From Cyanobium sp. Cruz CV13-4-11 (lineage in GTDB: Bacteria > Cyanobacteriota > Cyanobacteriia > PCC-6307 > Cyanobiaceae): a stretch of 64,000 nt of DNA. The notes under the pieces were generated by a model. It did no database searches and was not told the DNA's origin. It saw only the letters and a list, made by a program, of their open reading frames with translations. Numbering within the stretch: the first letter of the stretch is position 1; each line of letters opens with the position of its first letter. Location of the stretch: contig NZ_JAGQCH010000003.1 of NCBI RefSeq assembly GCF_024346055.1, positions 62,001 through 126,000 of the forward strand. The letters are read 5' to 3'. The translations under genes were made by a program, and so were the position numbers. Below, piece after piece: positions 1 through 9,340 of this stretch.

Positions 1-783
1 CCGGTCCTCGGGCCAGACGTAACAGCCGGCGCTGCCATCCACCACCATCATCAAACGCTCGGGGGTGGCGGGAAACACCGTCACAGGCTCCTGGTCGCTG
101 AAGACCAGGGCCCGGGAGGCGAGCGAGTGGGCGGCGATCGGCGTCAGCTGCAGCACCGGACAGTCGGGGGTGATCACCGGACCGCCAGCACTCAGGGCAT
201 AGGCCGTGGAGCCGGTGGGGGACGAGAGGATGACCCCGTCGGCGGCGATGTCAACGGGGGCATGGCGGCCGATGGCGATTTCGAAGTGGCACATGCTGGT
301 GAGCGGCTCCCGGTGCAGGGCCATCTCGTTGAGACACAGCACCTCCCAGCGGCGCTGCTCGCCGCGCATCACGCTCACCACGAGCATGGAGCGCTCCTCG
401 ACGGTCCACTCCCCCGCCACCACCTGGGCCAGGGCCTTGTCCAGATCCTTCAGGTAGGCCTCGGCCAGAAAGCCCAGATGGCCGGTGTTGATCGTCAGGA
501 TCGGCACGCCGATCGGGGCGGTCTGGCGGGCGGCGGAGAGCACGGTGCCGTCTCCCCCCAGTACCACCGCCAGGGCCATCTCCGCATCGAAACTGGCGGG
601 GACGCAGGCGGCGTAGCCCCGGGAGCGCAGGTGCTGGTCGGGATTGGCGAAACCCACCACGCCGCCGGAACTGCTCACCCGTGCCACCTCAAGCCCCGCT
701 GCCTTCAGCCGGTTCTCGATCAGGTCGGCGGTGCTGATCGCCAGATCCTTGCCGTCGTTGACGATCAGTCCGACCCGGGGCAC
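1..783 (-). CDS. nadK: NAD kinase, 3'-truncated by window edge
   Basis: ATP-dependent NAD kinase, which phosphorylates NAD to NADP in the cytosol. The minus-strand reading frame is open for 261 codons from a GTG at 783 and runs off the left edge of the window. The family signature GGDGT lies at residues 76-80, followed by the [15 protein letters not shown] and SSPTGSTAY blocks that form the substrate pocket. Family members are about 300 residues, so roughly 40 C-terminal residues are missing here. The GTG start is chosen because the conserved VGLIVNDGK strand begins three residues later. pheS ends 41 bp upstream on the same strand, so the two may be co-transcribed. Confidence 0.93.
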   Translation of the reverse strand, partial: MPRVGLIVNDGKDLAISTADLIENRLKAAGLEVARVSSSGGVVGFANPDQHLRSRGYAACVPASFDAEMALAVVLGGDGTVLSAARQTAPIGVPILTINTGHLGFLAEAYLKDLDKALAQVVAGEWTVEERSMLVVSVMRGEQRRWEVLCLNEMALHREPLTSMCHFEIAIGRHAPVDIAADGVILSSPTGSTAYALSAGGPVITPDCPVLQLTPIAAHSLASRALVFSDQEPVTVFPATPERLMMVVDGSAGCYVWPEDR

Positions 784-824
784 CGATCGCGGGCATGGGA
801 GCCCATCAAGTTTATGGGTGGAGA

Positions 825-1832
825 TCAGAACTGCTCCAGGAAGCGCAGATCGCTGCTGAACAGTCTGCGGATGTCATCGATCCCGTGGCGCACCATGCAG
901 AACCGCTCCACCCCCAGACCGGCGGCGAAGCCGCTCCAGCGCTCTGGGTCGAGGCCCAGGCCCGCCAGCACCGCCGGATCCACCATGCCGCAGCCCATCA
1001 CCTCCAGCCAGCGGCCCCGCCACTGCACATCCACCTCGGCGGAGGGCTCGGTGAAGGGGAAGTAACTGGCCCGGAAGCGAACGGGCAGATCGCCGAAGAA
1101 CTGCTGCAGGAAGGTGGTGACGGTGCCGCGCAGGTGGCTGAAATCCAGGCCTTCGTCGAGGGCGAGCACCTCCACCTGGTGGAACACCGGTGAATGGGTG
1201 GCATCCACCGCATCGCGGCGGTACACCCGGCCCGGCGCAATCACCCGCACCGGCGGCGGATTGGCCTCCAGGTGGCGGATCTGGACGGGGGAGGTGTGGG
1301 TACGCAGCAGCCGGTCGCCCCCGAGATAGAAGGTGTCCTGCATGTCCCGGGCCGGGTGGTGCTCCGGGATGTTGAGGGCGGTGAAGTTGTAGTGGTCGGT
1401 CTCGATCTCCGGCCCCTCCGAGACCCGGTAGCCGAGGCCGGCGAAGATGTCGACGATCTCCTCGATCGTGCTCTGCAGCGGATGGCGGTGGCCCGGCGGC
1501 ACGTAGCTGCAGCCCGCCGTCACATCGATCCGCTCCCGTTCCAGCCGCTCCGCCATGGCGGCGCTGCGGACGGCCTCGAGCCTGGCGCCCAGCAGCTCCT
1601 GCACCTGGTCCTTGAGGAGGTTGGCCCGCTGGCCCACCAGGGGGCGCTCGTCGCCGGGCAGCCGGCCCATGGCACCGAGCACCCCGGAGAGCCGTCCCTT
1701 CTTGCCCAGCAGGCCCACCCGCAGCTCCTCCAGGGCCGCGGCATTGCTGGCGCTGGCGATGGCGGCGGCGGCCTCCGCTTCCAGGTGCTCCAGCTGGTCG
1801 GTGAGCTGTTGCAGGCTGACGGTGGCGCTCAC
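825..1832 (-). CDS. pheS: Phenylalanine--tRNA ligase alpha subunit
   Basis: Catalytic alpha subunit of the heterotetrameric class II phenylalanyl-tRNA synthetase. An N-terminal coiled-coil arm (about residues 1-85) precedes the catalytic domain. Motif 2 is visible around [12 protein letters not shown] and GRVYRRD, and motif 3 as [18 protein letters not shown] near the C-terminus. The frame is open to 1913, but the GTG at 1832 gives 335 residues, the usual length, and starts at SATVSLQQL. It also leaves a 74-bp gap to the divergent surE instead of overlapping it. The beta subunit is not in the window, as is common where pheS and pheT are unlinked. Confidence 0.95.
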   Translation of the reverse strand: MSATVSLQQLTDQLEHLEAEAAAAIASASNAAALEELRVGLLGKKGRLSGVLGAMGRLPGDERPLVGQRANLLKDQVQELLGARLEAVRSAAMAERLERERIDVTAGCSYVPPGHRHPLQSTIEEIVDIFAGLGYRVSEGPEIETDHYNFTALNIPEHHPARDMQDTFYLGGDRLLRTHTSPVQIRHLEANPPPVRVIAPGRVYRRDAVDATHSPVFHQVEVLALDEGLDFSHLRGTVTTFLQQFFGDLPVRFRASYFPFTEPSAEVDVQWRGRWLEVMGCGMVDPAVLAGLGLDPERWSGFAAGLGVERFCMVRHGIDDIRRLFSSDLRFLEQF

Positions 1833-1906
1833 GGGACAGATCGGGGGGAGGAAGCGACTGTAGGCAGCTGCGTCTAGCTTTCCGGCAGTCCCCGCGGTCG
1901 AGGCCG

Positions 1907-2719
1907 ATGGCACCGCTCCGGATCCTGATCAGCAACGACGACGGGGTCTTCGCCGATGGTATCCAGGCCCTGGCCGCTGAGGCGGCCTCTCGCGGCCACG
2001 CGGTCACCGTGGTCTGTCCGGACCGGGAACGCTCCGCCACCGGCCACGGACTCACCCTCCAGACCCCGCTGCGGGCGGAGCGGGCCGACGAACTCTTCGC
2101 TGCGGGTGTCACCGCCTGGGCCTGCAGCGGCACCCCCTCCGACTGCGTCAAGCTGGCCCTGTTCCGGCTTCTGGACCAGGCGCCCGACCTGGTGCTCTCC
2201 GGCATCAACCACGGTCCCAATCTCGGCACCGACGTGCTCTATTCAGGCACCGTCTCGGCGGCCATGGAGGGCACGATCGAGGGTCTGCCGGCCCTGGCGG
2301 TGAGCAGCGCCGATTTCCACTGGCGTCGCTTCGAGGCGGCGGCGGGCCTGGCTCTCGATGTGGCGGAGCGGATGCACGCCGCGGGCTGGCCCGAGGGGCT
2401 GCTGCTCAATCTCAACGTGCCGCCACGGCCCGCCGAGGCCCTCGCTCCCCTGCGCTGGTGCCGCACGGCGGTGCGGCGCTACATCGATCAGTTCGAGAAG
2501 CGCACCGACCCCCGCGGGCGCACCTACTACTGGCTGGCCGGCGAAGTGGTCGACGATCTCGAGGGCACCGTCGCCGGTCCAGCCGACTGGCCCACCGATG
2601 TGGCCTGGGTGCAGCAGGGCGGACCATCCCTGACGCCCCTGCAGCCCGAACTCTTCTGGCGGGGCTCCGTCGCGTCATTGCCGGCCGTGGAGGCCTTGGG
2701 CGATCAGGTCTTGCGATAG
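1907..2719 (+). CDS. surE: 5'-nucleotidase SurE
   Basis: Metal-dependent 5'(3')-nucleotidase/nucleoside monophosphate phosphatase of the SurE family. The N-terminal strand ends in SNDDG with the metal-binding Asp pair at residues 11-12. It is followed by the [12 protein letters not shown] loop and the [10 protein letters not shown] segment, which contain the other metal and phosphate ligands. The length of 270 residues is typical for cyanobacteria. It is divergent from pheS, and its 3' end overlaps the DUF3611 gene tail-to-tail by 16 bp. Confidence 0.95.
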   Translation: MAPLRILISNDDGVFADGIQALAAEAASRGHAVTVVCPDRERSATGHGLTLQTPLRAERADELFAAGVTAWACSGTPSDCVKLALFRLLDQAPDLVLSGINHGPNLGTDVLYSGTVSAAMEGTIEGLPALAVSSADFHWRRFEAAAGLALDVAERMHAAGWPEGLLLNLNVPPRPAEALAPLRWCRTAVRRYIDQFEKRTDPRGRTYYWLAGEVVDDLEGTVAGPADWPTDVAWVQQGGPSLTPLQPELFWRGSVASLPAVEALGDQVLR

Positions 2720-3285
2720 ATCCGCTGCAGCAGCCACAAGCTGAGGATGAGGGCGATCAGGTGGGCGAACAGCACCTGGGTGTTGCTGAGCACCGAAAGC
2801 ATTTCGATCGAGGTGATCGGCAGCCCCACCACCCGGCCGCCGCTGCCCGGGGTTCCCTGCATCTGGGCCCCGAAGAAGCCCGGCACCTGCTGGGAGGCCT
2901 GCACGAACAGGCTGCCGGCCAGGGCCTGATAGCCCACCGCCGCCAGGGTGAGCCCCCCCAGGTCGGCCAGCAGGCCGCGTTTCACCAGGCGCGTGGTTTC
3001 CCCCTTGCTGGGGCGTGCCGGGCTGGCCAGGGCGCGGCCGCAGCGCACCACCAGCCAGGATTGCCACAGACTCCAGAGCAGAACCAGGAACGAGAGGGTG
3101 GTGAGGGAGAGGCCGGGGCCCAGCCCCAGGGCACGGGAGGAATTGGCCGCCATCTGGCCGCCGATGTTGTTGAAGATCAGCACCCCCACCACCACCACGC
3201 CGAGGGCGAGCTGGACCCAGAAGCGCACCCAGCCCATGCGGCGCAGGGCATCGGCCATGCGCTGCAGATCCAGCGGGTCCACCAT
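2704..3285 (-). CDS. DUF3611 family membrane protein
   Basis: Conserved cyanobacterial/plastid-type integral membrane protein of unknown function. The 193-residue product has about four hydrophobic segments: [17 protein letters not shown] near residue 20, a second around 65, a third around 110 ([16 protein letters not shown]) and a C-terminal one ([15 protein letters not shown]). The frame stays open far upstream to 4254, but that part is antisense to ribF and low in plausibility. The ATG at 3285 begins the family-like [19 protein letters not shown] stretch. It is divergent from ribF and tail-to-tail with surE. Confidence 0.85.
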   Translation of the reverse strand: MVDPLDLQRMADALRRMGWVRFWVQLALGVVVVGVLIFNNIGGQMAANSSRALGLGPGLSLTTLSFLVLLWSLWQSWLVVRCGRALASPARPSKGETTRLVKRGLLADLGGLTLAAVGYQALAGSLFVQASQQVPGFFGAQMQGTPGSGGRVVGLPITSIEMLSVLSNTQVLFAHLIALILSLWLLQRIYRKT

Positions 3286-3315
3286 CGGGAAAGGAGCGAA
3301 GGCCCCAAACTTGGC

Positions 3316-4338
3316 ATGGGAGGATCCTGTCGGCGAGGGCCCAGGCCGTTGATTCCGCTTCACGACCCCCTCCACGCCCTGCGCCCCACCGCCATTGCCC
3401 TGGGCAGCTTCGATGGGCTGCACCGGGGGCATCGCCGTGTGATCGCCGCCGTCACCGAAGGGCAGCCGGCGGAGCAGGAGCCGGCGGTGCCCACGGTGGT
3501 CAGTTTCTGGCCCCACCCCCGCGAGCTGCTCCACGGGGAGACCCGGCTGCGACTGGATCTGCCCGAGGAGAAGCTGGAGCTGCTCGAACCCCTCGGCATC
3601 GCGCAACTGGTGCTGGTGCCCTTCACGCGGGAGCTGGCGGCGCTGACCCCGGAGCGCTTCGTCCGGGAGGTGCTGGCCGAGCGGCTCCAGGCCCGCCGCA
3701 TCGCCGTGGGGACCAACTTCCGCTTCGGGGTCAACCGCAGCGGCGATGTCGATGATCTGACCCGCATCGGCGCCACCCTCGGCATCGACGTGCGGGTGCT
3801 GCCGATGCTCTGGGACGGAGCCGAGCGGGTGAGCAGCAGCCGCATCCGGCGCGCCCTGGCGGCCGGCGGCATCGAGGAGGCCGGGCGCCTGCTGGAGCGC
3901 CCCTACCGCTTCAGCGGTCCGGTGGTGCGGGGACGCGGCCTGGGACGCCAGTTGGGCTGGCCCACCGCCAATCTGGCGGTGGATGGTCGCAAGTTCCTGC
4001 CGCTGGAAGGGGTCTATGCGGCCCTGGCCTGGCGGGACGGCGAAGACGGGGCGATGGCGGCGGTGATGAACCTCGGCCCCCAGCCGACGGTGGACCCCCT
4101 GGCGCCATCGGCGGTGGAGGTGCACCTGCTGGAGCGAAACCTGGAGCTGGCGGGCGCTCGGCTGACCGTCCAGCCCCTGAGGCTGCTGCGCCGGCAGCAG
4201 AGATTTGCGAGCCTTGACCTTCTGATCGACCAGATCGGGGTCGATGCAGCCCAAGCCAGCCAGCTGATTTCCAGCAGCTCACGAACCAGCGACCTTGACA
4301 GCCGCCGTCCGGATGGCCAGCCGGGGCCCCATCCGTAG
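3316..4338 (+). CDS. ribF: Bifunctional riboflavin kinase/FAD synthetase
   Basis: Converts riboflavin to FMN and FMN to FAD. The N-terminal FMN adenylyltransferase domain shows LGSFDGLHRGH, TNFRFG and the SSSRIRRAL nucleotide motif. The C-terminal riboflavin kinase domain shows GRGLGRQLGWPTANL and the metal-binding PTAN. The ATG at 3316 gives 340 residues. A TTG at 3349 (329 residues, beginning IPLHDPLHALRPT) matches my memory of family N-termini and is an equally good start, since neither has a convincing ribosome-binding site. The frame extends far upstream inside surE only as a non-coding extension. The AT-rich island begins after its stop. Confidence 0.93.
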   Translation: MGGSCRRGPRPLIPLHDPLHALRPTAIALGSFDGLHRGHRRVIAAVTEGQPAEQEPAVPTVVSFWPHPRELLHGETRLRLDLPEEKLELLEPLGIAQLVLVPFTRELAALTPERFVREVLAERLQARRIAVGTNFRFGVNRSGDVDDLTRIGATLGIDVRVLPMLWDGAERVSSSRIRRALAAGGIEEAGRLLERPYRFSGPVVRGRGLGRQLGWPTANLAVDGRKFLPLEGVYAALAWRDGEDGAMAAVMNLGPQPTVDPLAPSAVEVHLLERNLELAGARLTVQPLRLLRRQQRFASLDLLIDQIGVDAAQASQLISSSSRTSDLDSRRPDGQPGPHP

Positions 4339-4990
4339 GACCGTCACAGCTCTGCGGCCGCCATCACCCCATCCAGCTTCCAGGAGATGGTTGGCTGGGC
4401 CGTTCGGGCGATCGGTGCGAGGGGCTCGACGTCGCACGCCACGAACGGGACTGAGGATGGCGACCGTCGCCTTCCGTGGCAGATCAACCGATGCGCAGGG
4501 GGGGGCATGCTCGGGCCCAATCCCGAGCCAACAGGGCTGCACGGGCGTCGCGATGACGCTTGGTTGACTGACATGGGGACGTGGAGCCTTTTCTGGCCTG
4601 GGTTCGGGACTGATCGCCCACACGCAGGATCAGGGCCCTCCTTTCAGAGCGTTCAATGGCTAAGTGGTTCTCGATGATCGTGCGCCTCGCGTTTTCAGCT
4701 GGTGATCGTCGCTGGCTACGGGTGGGCAGGTGGCCCCCCATGGACATCAGACCTGAGTGGTGCAACAGCCTTCCCCAGGCCATTGGTCGGCGATAGGTTG
4801 AGCGACGCGGCCCACTGGCTGCATCGGGAAATCACTGCCAGGAAAGCACTTCCAGGAAATCACTTCCAGGAAATCACTGCGAGAAAATCATCGCCAGCAG
4901 CTCAATACATGGGCTTTCAAGAGCGTGCCGTATTTTCATGATACATTGCATGGGTTGAAATCTAACTGGTAGTTGGCAGGTCGCGCTTCC
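4339..4990. other. Intergenic region, ribF to AT-rich island
   Basis: About 650 bp with no convincing gene. Short frames on both strands show no recognisable family. The first half has the GC-rich composition of the housekeeping flank, and the last ~100 bp turns AT-rich as the island begins. It contains an 8-base G run near 4498-4505 and a 14-bp tandem repeat array at 4827-4896. I saw no tRNA, transposase remnant or inverted repeat that would mark an integration site. Confidence 0.6.
4827..4896. repeat. Five-copy 14-bp tandem repeat
   Basis: Five consecutive 14-bp units with consensus GGAAATCACTKCCA occupy 4827-4840, 4841-4854, 4855-4868, 4869-4882 and 4883-4896. Copies 1-4 differ by one to three bases and copy 5 is more diverged. 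At two of the four junctions the sequence reads TTCCAGGAA, a small inverted repeat. A 14-bp period is not a codon multiple, which argues against a coding origin. The array ends 94 bp before the first island gene and could be a regulator-binding array or a slippage product. Confidence 0.75.
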
Positions 4991-6544
4991 ATGTCTTTCA
5001 TCGATGTTCGCCTGCTTTCGTTCCGGAAGAAGATGGCTGGTGTTTTCGGCCTGATCGTCTTGCTTACGATTGTTGCGGCTTCGCAGATCACCGGTGGCAA
5101 CATTCATTCGGATGGAGTCCAGAATCTGCGTTTTGCCGAGAATGTTGCACGACACGGGGTCTTTTCTTCTTCTCCCACGGGATTGCCGATTGTCCCTGGA
5201 AATGAGAGAGAGCCCCTTCCTCCCTATGTTTTGTCGGCCCATCTTCGACTGCTAAACGCTACTATCCCCGGTCTTGAGGGCAGCACACTCCTTGCCGGGA
5301 AAGCAGCTCAACTCGTCAAACTTGGCAACATTCCTTGGGTTTTCCTTGGCCTGCTTGGTGTGGCTCTGCTGTCTTTTTCGCTTACGGGCAGCTTCCTTTT
5401 TGTTGTGTTGATGCTGCTGCTGCAGACGCTGTTCTTCTTTGGTCTGCCTTTCTTTGTCGACACGCTCTACACAGAGCTTCAGGCAGGTGCGCTGTTGATT
5501 TGGAGTTCCTGGTTGCTGTTGATGGCTGTGCAATCCAAGCGATTGAAGTGGTTTTTTGTTGCCGGCCTTTGTATGGGTTCATTGGCGCTCACTAAAGGGG
5601 GTTTCCTCTATGTGGTTCCCATGGCGGCCATGCTGCTTGCAGGGTTATTCGTCGTTCAGGATTCGTTGATTCTTGGACTCAAGCGTTTCATTGTGTTGTT
5701 GGCTGGCTTCTCGCTCCTCACCTTGCCATGGATGGTAAGAAACAAGCTGGTCACGGGACATTTTGAACTGACCCAGCGGGGTGGCCATGTTCTCTTGACC
5801 AGGGCGATCAAAAATAACATGACACTCGATGAGGTTAGAGGCGCTTTGTATTATTGGGGTCCTTCCTTTTACCAAAAACTTTCAGCGCCACTGGGTCTCG
5901 GCGCAGTGCCTGGAGACTTCCAGCTTGGCGGACGCTTTCAGCGTTTGAATCGTGAGGGCTCCAACTTCAAATCTTCTGACCTAAAGGCCCAGGCTGAAGG
6001 CAATCCTGAAGCTGCCATCAGCTATTACAGAAAGGCTGCATCAGAACTTTCCAGGTATGTCATGCAAGCTCAGGCTGAGGGCAGCAGCCATCCCCAACGC
6101 GATGGTGACGACCATGCCAAACGTCAAGCAAAGTCACTCATTCTTTCCAGTCCACAGCGCCATGCTTTGATGACAGCACCATTCTTTTGGAGAGGCATCT
6201 GGTCGCAGCCAAACCAAGGGTTGCTCATCAAGAACAGTCCTGTCTATGTGATCCTCAAGGATCTCTTGGCCTTGTTTTCCATTCTTGCCTTGTACGCCGT
6301 GTTCGCACTCGGTGTGTTGCGCAGGAATCTCACCTACATCGCCGTTTCGTTGCTGCCAGTTCTCATGGTTTCATTCTATGCCGCAGTAACCCATAACATT
6401 CCTCGCTATCCCGCAGCGGCCATTCCGCTCATGCTGACTTGTCTTGCCCTTCTGATCTCTAAGTCAGCCAAAGGAGAGCGTCCTCAGTTCTTCGAATCCG
6501 CTCCCACGACGTTAGATCTGCCTGAGCGCCCGCATTCTTTGTGA
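4991..6544 (+). CDS. Polytopic membrane glycosyltransferase-like protein (GT39/ArnT type)
   Basis: Predicted inner-membrane protein of 517 residues with about 10 hydrophobic segments. The first extracytoplasmic loop has the acidic HSDGVQNLRFAENVARHG motif, which resembles the catalytic-Asp loop of GT39/PMT and ArnT-type lipid-linked-sugar transferases. A later WMVRNKLVTGHF segment is also typical of those proteins. The ATG at 4991 is preferred over a TTG at 4973 and leaves a short cytoplasmic N-terminus. It is the first gene of an AT-richer four-gene island with a GT2 and a flippase-like protein, consistent with transfer of a polyprenyl-linked sugar to an envelope acceptor. The exact acceptor is unknown. 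Confidence 0.65.
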   Translation: MSFIDVRLLSFRKKMAGVFGLIVLLTIVAASQITGGNIHSDGVQNLRFAENVARHGVFSSSPTGLPIVPGNEREPLPPYVLSAHLRLLNATIPGLEGSTLLAGKAAQLVKLGNIPWVFLGLLGVALLSFSLTGSFLFVVLMLLLQTLFFFGLPFFVDTLYTELQAGALLIWSSWLLLMAVQSKRLKWFFVAGLCMGSLALTKGGFLYVVPMAAMLLAGLFVVQDSLILGLKRFIVLLAGFSLLTLPWMVRNKLVTGHFELTQRGGHVLLTRAIKNNMTLDEVRGALYYWGPSFYQKLSAPLGLGAVPGDFQLGGRFQRLNREGSNFKSSDLKAQAEGNPEAAISYYRKAASELSRYVMQAQAEGSSHPQRDGDDHAKRQAKSLILSSPQRHALMTAPFFWRGIWSQPNQGLLIKNSPVYVILKDLLALFSILALYAVFALGVLRRNLTYIAVSLLPVLMVSFYAAVTHNIPRYPAAAIPLMLTCLALLISKSAKGERPQFFESAPTTLDLPERPHSL

Positions 6545-6635
6545 TCACGCAGACAGCCTTTGAACGTACGTCCTCTATCATGAGTCAGAACGCACGACGA
6601 AAGCAGTCACTTTCAGCCAGTGACCAGAGCTGCCG

Positions 6636-7583
6636 ATGAAACTCATTATTCAGATTCCTTGCTACAACGAAGCTGAATCGCTTCCAGCCACCCTGTCATG
6701 CTTGCCTCGAGAGGTGGTGGGTTTCGATGTGGTGGAGTGGCTGATCATTGATGATGGCAGCAAGGATGGTACCGATCTTGTTGCGAGAAGGTGCGGAGTT
6801 GATCATGTGATTCACCACCAATTCAACCAAGGCTTAGCGGCTGCCTTTATGACGGGGTTGGAGTCTTGTCTGCGCCTCGGCGCTGACGTCATCGTGAATA
6901 CAGATGCTGATAATCAGTACGATGCAAGAGATATCCCTGGCTTGACGACTCCCGTGATTGAAGGGCGTGCAGAAATAGTGATTGGTTCCAGGCCAATATC
7001 CGTCATTTCCCACTTTTCGCCACTCAAGAAAATCTTTCAGCGCATTGGCAGCTGGGTGGTCAGAGCTGCAAGCGGGACAAGTGTGGCAGATGCGCCTAGC
7101 GGCTTCCGTGCTTTCAGCCGATTTGCGGCAGAGCGTCTGATTGTTTTTAACGATTATACCTATACCTTGGAGACCATCATTCAGGCTGGTCAGCAGGGAA
7201 TGAAGCTTGTGTCGGTCCCTATTCGGGTCAACCGGGATATGAGGCCTTCCCGGCTCGTCAAGAGTATTCCCTCTTACATCCAGCGAAGCGTCGTGACGAT
7301 TGTTCGTATTTTCGTCATTTATCGGCCCTTCAGGTTCTTTTCAATTGTTGGGCTGAGTCTATTCACTTTGGGTTTGATTTTGGGACTGCGGTTCCTGTTT
7401 TTATTCTTGCTTGGCTTCGGCAGCGGGAACATTCAATCATTGATTTTGGCAAGTGTTCTTCTGGTGATTGGATTTCAGTCTTTCCTCGTGGCCTTTGTCG
7501 CCGATTTGCTTGCCGCCAACCGTTTTCTTCTGCAGGACATCCGCTTCAAGATCAATCGTCTTGACCGGGATTCCCGTCGGTAA
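6636..7583 (+). CDS. Glycosyltransferase family 2, DPM1/GtrB-like
   Basis: Likely transfers a sugar from a nucleotide donor to a polyprenyl phosphate at the cytoplasmic membrane face. The GT-A domain begins IIQIPCYNEAESLP, with the donor-binding LIIDDGSKDGT at about residues 37-47 and the metal-binding NTDADNQYD at about 88-96. The C-terminal ~80 residues hold two or three membrane segments, as in the GtrB/DPM1 group. Its product could be the donor for the upstream GT39-like protein. Length is 315 residues, normal for the family. Codon usage is visibly more AT-rich than in ribF or thiE. Confidence 0.85.
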   Translation: MKLIIQIPCYNEAESLPATLSCLPREVVGFDVVEWLIIDDGSKDGTDLVARRCGVDHVIHHQFNQGLAAAFMTGLESCLRLGADVIVNTDADNQYDARDIPGLTTPVIEGRAEIVIGSRPISVISHFSPLKKIFQRIGSWVVRAASGTSVADAPSGFRAFSRFAAERLIVFNDYTYTLETIIQAGQQGMKLVSVPIRVNRDMRPSRLVKSIPSYIQRSVVTIVRIFVIYRPFRFFSIVGLSLFTLGLILGLRFLFLFLLGFGSGNIQSLILASVLLVIGFQSFLVAFVADLLAANRFLLQDIRFKINRLDRDSRR

Positions 7584-7614
7584 AGCTGAAGCCCTTAGTG
7601 GTTTTCAGGGCCCC

Positions 7615-8310
7615 ATGGCCCTAGAGTATGCTCAGCTCAAAACGCTGCATTCCTTACTGTGGATTCGGGCCATGCAACTAAAGCTGTCTGAAGGGCTGAA
7701 CGAATCTGGGGTTGTTGTCGGCAATACGTTCGATAAGTATTCCAGTAGCAATCTTCTTGTCCGCTCCATGATGGGTGGATTTCACTCAGCTCTGGATGAC
7801 TTTGTCGCCAAGGTTTCCCCCGCCACAATCCATGAGGTGGGATGTGGTGAGGGGTATTGGACCCTTCGTTGGCAGGCCATGGGGTACTCCGTGCGCGGTT
7901 GTGATTTCTCGGAATCAGTCATTGATCTGGCCAAGGAGAATGCCGGTCTGGTAGGTGCACCTGGAGATATCTTTCGCCAGCGCAGTATCTACGACTTGTC
8001 CAGGCCCGACGATGGGGCTGATCTCATTGTCTGTTGCGAAGTTCTGGAGCATTTGGAAGATCCTGAGCGCGCACTGGATGTTCTGCGCTCTATCCTTGAT
8101 GGCTATTTGATCATTAGTGTTCCTCGCGAGCCAGTGTGGAGAGCGCTGAACTTTATGCGCCTGAAATATGTGATGGACCTTGGAAATACGCCAGGCCATC
8201 TCCAGCACTGGTCAAGTCGAGGTTTCTTGCGTCTTCTTTCCCGCTATTTCGAGGTGGTCGCTGTGCGTCAACCCTTGCCGTGGACCATGGCACTGTGCAG
8301 GTCTCGCTGA
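7615..8310 (+). CDS. Class I SAM-dependent methyltransferase
   Basis: Small methyltransferase of the Methyltransf_11/23 type. Motif I is HEVGCGEGYW near residue 75, the acidic post-I residue sits in GCDFSES, and motif II/III is DLIVCCEVLEHLEDPERAL. The ATG at 7615 gives 231 residues. The frame is open from 7468 inside the GT2 gene, but that overlap is unlikely. ATG 7672 is another possible start. The substrate is unknown. Its place between a polyprenyl-sugar transferase and a flippase-like gene suggests a lipid or sugar acceptor. Confidence 0.8.
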   Translation: MALEYAQLKTLHSLLWIRAMQLKLSEGLNESGVVVGNTFDKYSSSNLLVRSMMGGFHSALDDFVAKVSPATIHEVGCGEGYWTLRWQAMGYSVRGCDFSESVIDLAKENAGLVGAPGDIFRQRSIYDLSRPDDGADLIVCCEVLEHLEDPERALDVLRSILDGYLIISVPREPVWRALNFMRLKYVMDLGNTPGHLQHWSSRGFLRLLSRYFEVVAVRQPLPWTMALCRSR

Positions 8311-8368
8311 GCCGCCTGTGTTGTCTCCCTTCGGCTACGCAGAGTCCCTCCGGGGCTAGGCCTTGTCC

Positions 8369-9340
8369 ATGAAACGACTGCTAAACGGTCTGGGGGCAAT
8401 CCTTGTCATCGCGAGCCTATTCTTTCTATTTCACCGCGTCACTTCGACATCGGCTGGTCTCGACTTTCGTCGGATCAGCCCACTCCTTTGGTCAGTCTTC
8501 CTTTTCCTTGCTGTTGTCTATGGCATTGCCAGCAGACTTCTGGCTGAGTCCTGGCGGCAGATTCTGATCAGTTTGTCAGCGAGATCTTCTCCTGCTGTGG
8601 CGCTGCAGATCTATGGGCGTTCACAGATTGCGAAGTATTTCCCTGGAAATATCTTCCACTTGGCGGGCCGTCAGGCTCTCGGTATGGCGGCCGGATTGCC
8701 AAAGGGAGCATTGCTGAAGTCGGCAGCCTATGAAATCGTCACCATTTGCCTGGCAGGTGCCACATTCAGTTCCCTGATCCTTCCTTACTGGTTCTCCAAG
8801 GGACTCGGACTACCTGGTGCGGCAAAGCTTGGACTGGTGCTGTATCTTCTCGCCTTCGCTTGCATCGGCACCTTGATCGGTGTGCTGGCTGGTCGTCATG
8901 TCTTTGCCTGCTTTGCTTTGCAGAGCCTGTTCCTTCTGATCTCTGGACTTATTTTCCTGGTCATGTTGATCGGAATTTCCCTCTCAGACGACAAAGGAGA
9001 TGTCTTTTCTTTTTGGCTCGCTCCGATCATCATTGGCTGCTTTGTGGTGGCCTGGCTTGGAGGTTTGGTCACGCCGGGAGCTCCGGCAGGCCTGGGAATC
9101 CGGGAGGTGATCCTGCTGGCCCTCCTCTCTTCCCATCTGCCCAAGGACACCATCCTGACAACCGTTGTGATCGGCCGACTTCTCACCATTGTCGGAGATC
9201 TCTTGTTCCTGGCCCAAGCGTTGCTGCCGATTCGGCTGGCGATCAGCCTGGGTCCCCACAGCGCTGACAATCCTGATTCAAATCCACGATCACTGCCCCC
9301 TAAGGTCAATGGCCGTAGCCAAGATCCTTCCGATCAGTGA
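8369..9340 (+). CDS. Flippase-like (LPG synthase TM/UPF0104) membrane protein
   Basis: Integral membrane protein of 323 residues with 8 or more predicted helices. The segment GLVTPGAPAGLGIREVILLALL is diagnostic of the lysylphosphatidylglycerol-synthetase TM/flippase-like family, and QIAKYFPGNIFHLAGRQ is the conserved N-terminal loop. Such proteins are proposed to move lipids or lipid-linked sugars. ATG 8369 is preferred over the TTG at 8363. The stop overlaps the thiE GTG start by 4 bp (GTGA at 9337-9340). This last island gene is therefore translationally coupled to a housekeeping gene of different base composition. Confidence 0.78.
   Translation: MKRLLNGLGAILVIASLFFLFHRVTSTSAGLDFRRISPLLWSVFLFLAVVYGIASRLLAESWRQILISLSARSSPAVALQIYGRSQIAKYFPGNIFHLAGRQALGMAAGLPKGALLKSAAYEIVTICLAGATFSSLILPYWFSKGLGLPGAAKLGLVLYLLAFACIGTLIGVLAGRHVFACFALQSLFLLISGLIFLVMLIGISLSDDKGDVFSFWLAPIIIGCFVVAWLGGLVTPGAPAGLGIREVILLALLSSHLPKDTILTTVVIGRLLTIVGDLLFLAQALLPIRLAISLGPHSADNPDSNPRSLPPKVNGRSQDPSDQ

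Noticed and set aside
2458-3315. Long upstream extension of the ribF reading frame into surE
   Set aside because: It is out of frame with surE and antisense to the DUF3611 gene, has low-complexity Gln/His/Arg composition, and homology to RibF begins only near 3349.
3286-4254. Long N-terminal extension of the DUF3611 frame
   Set aside because: It is antisense to ribF with no domain content. High-GC DNA keeps such frames open by chance.
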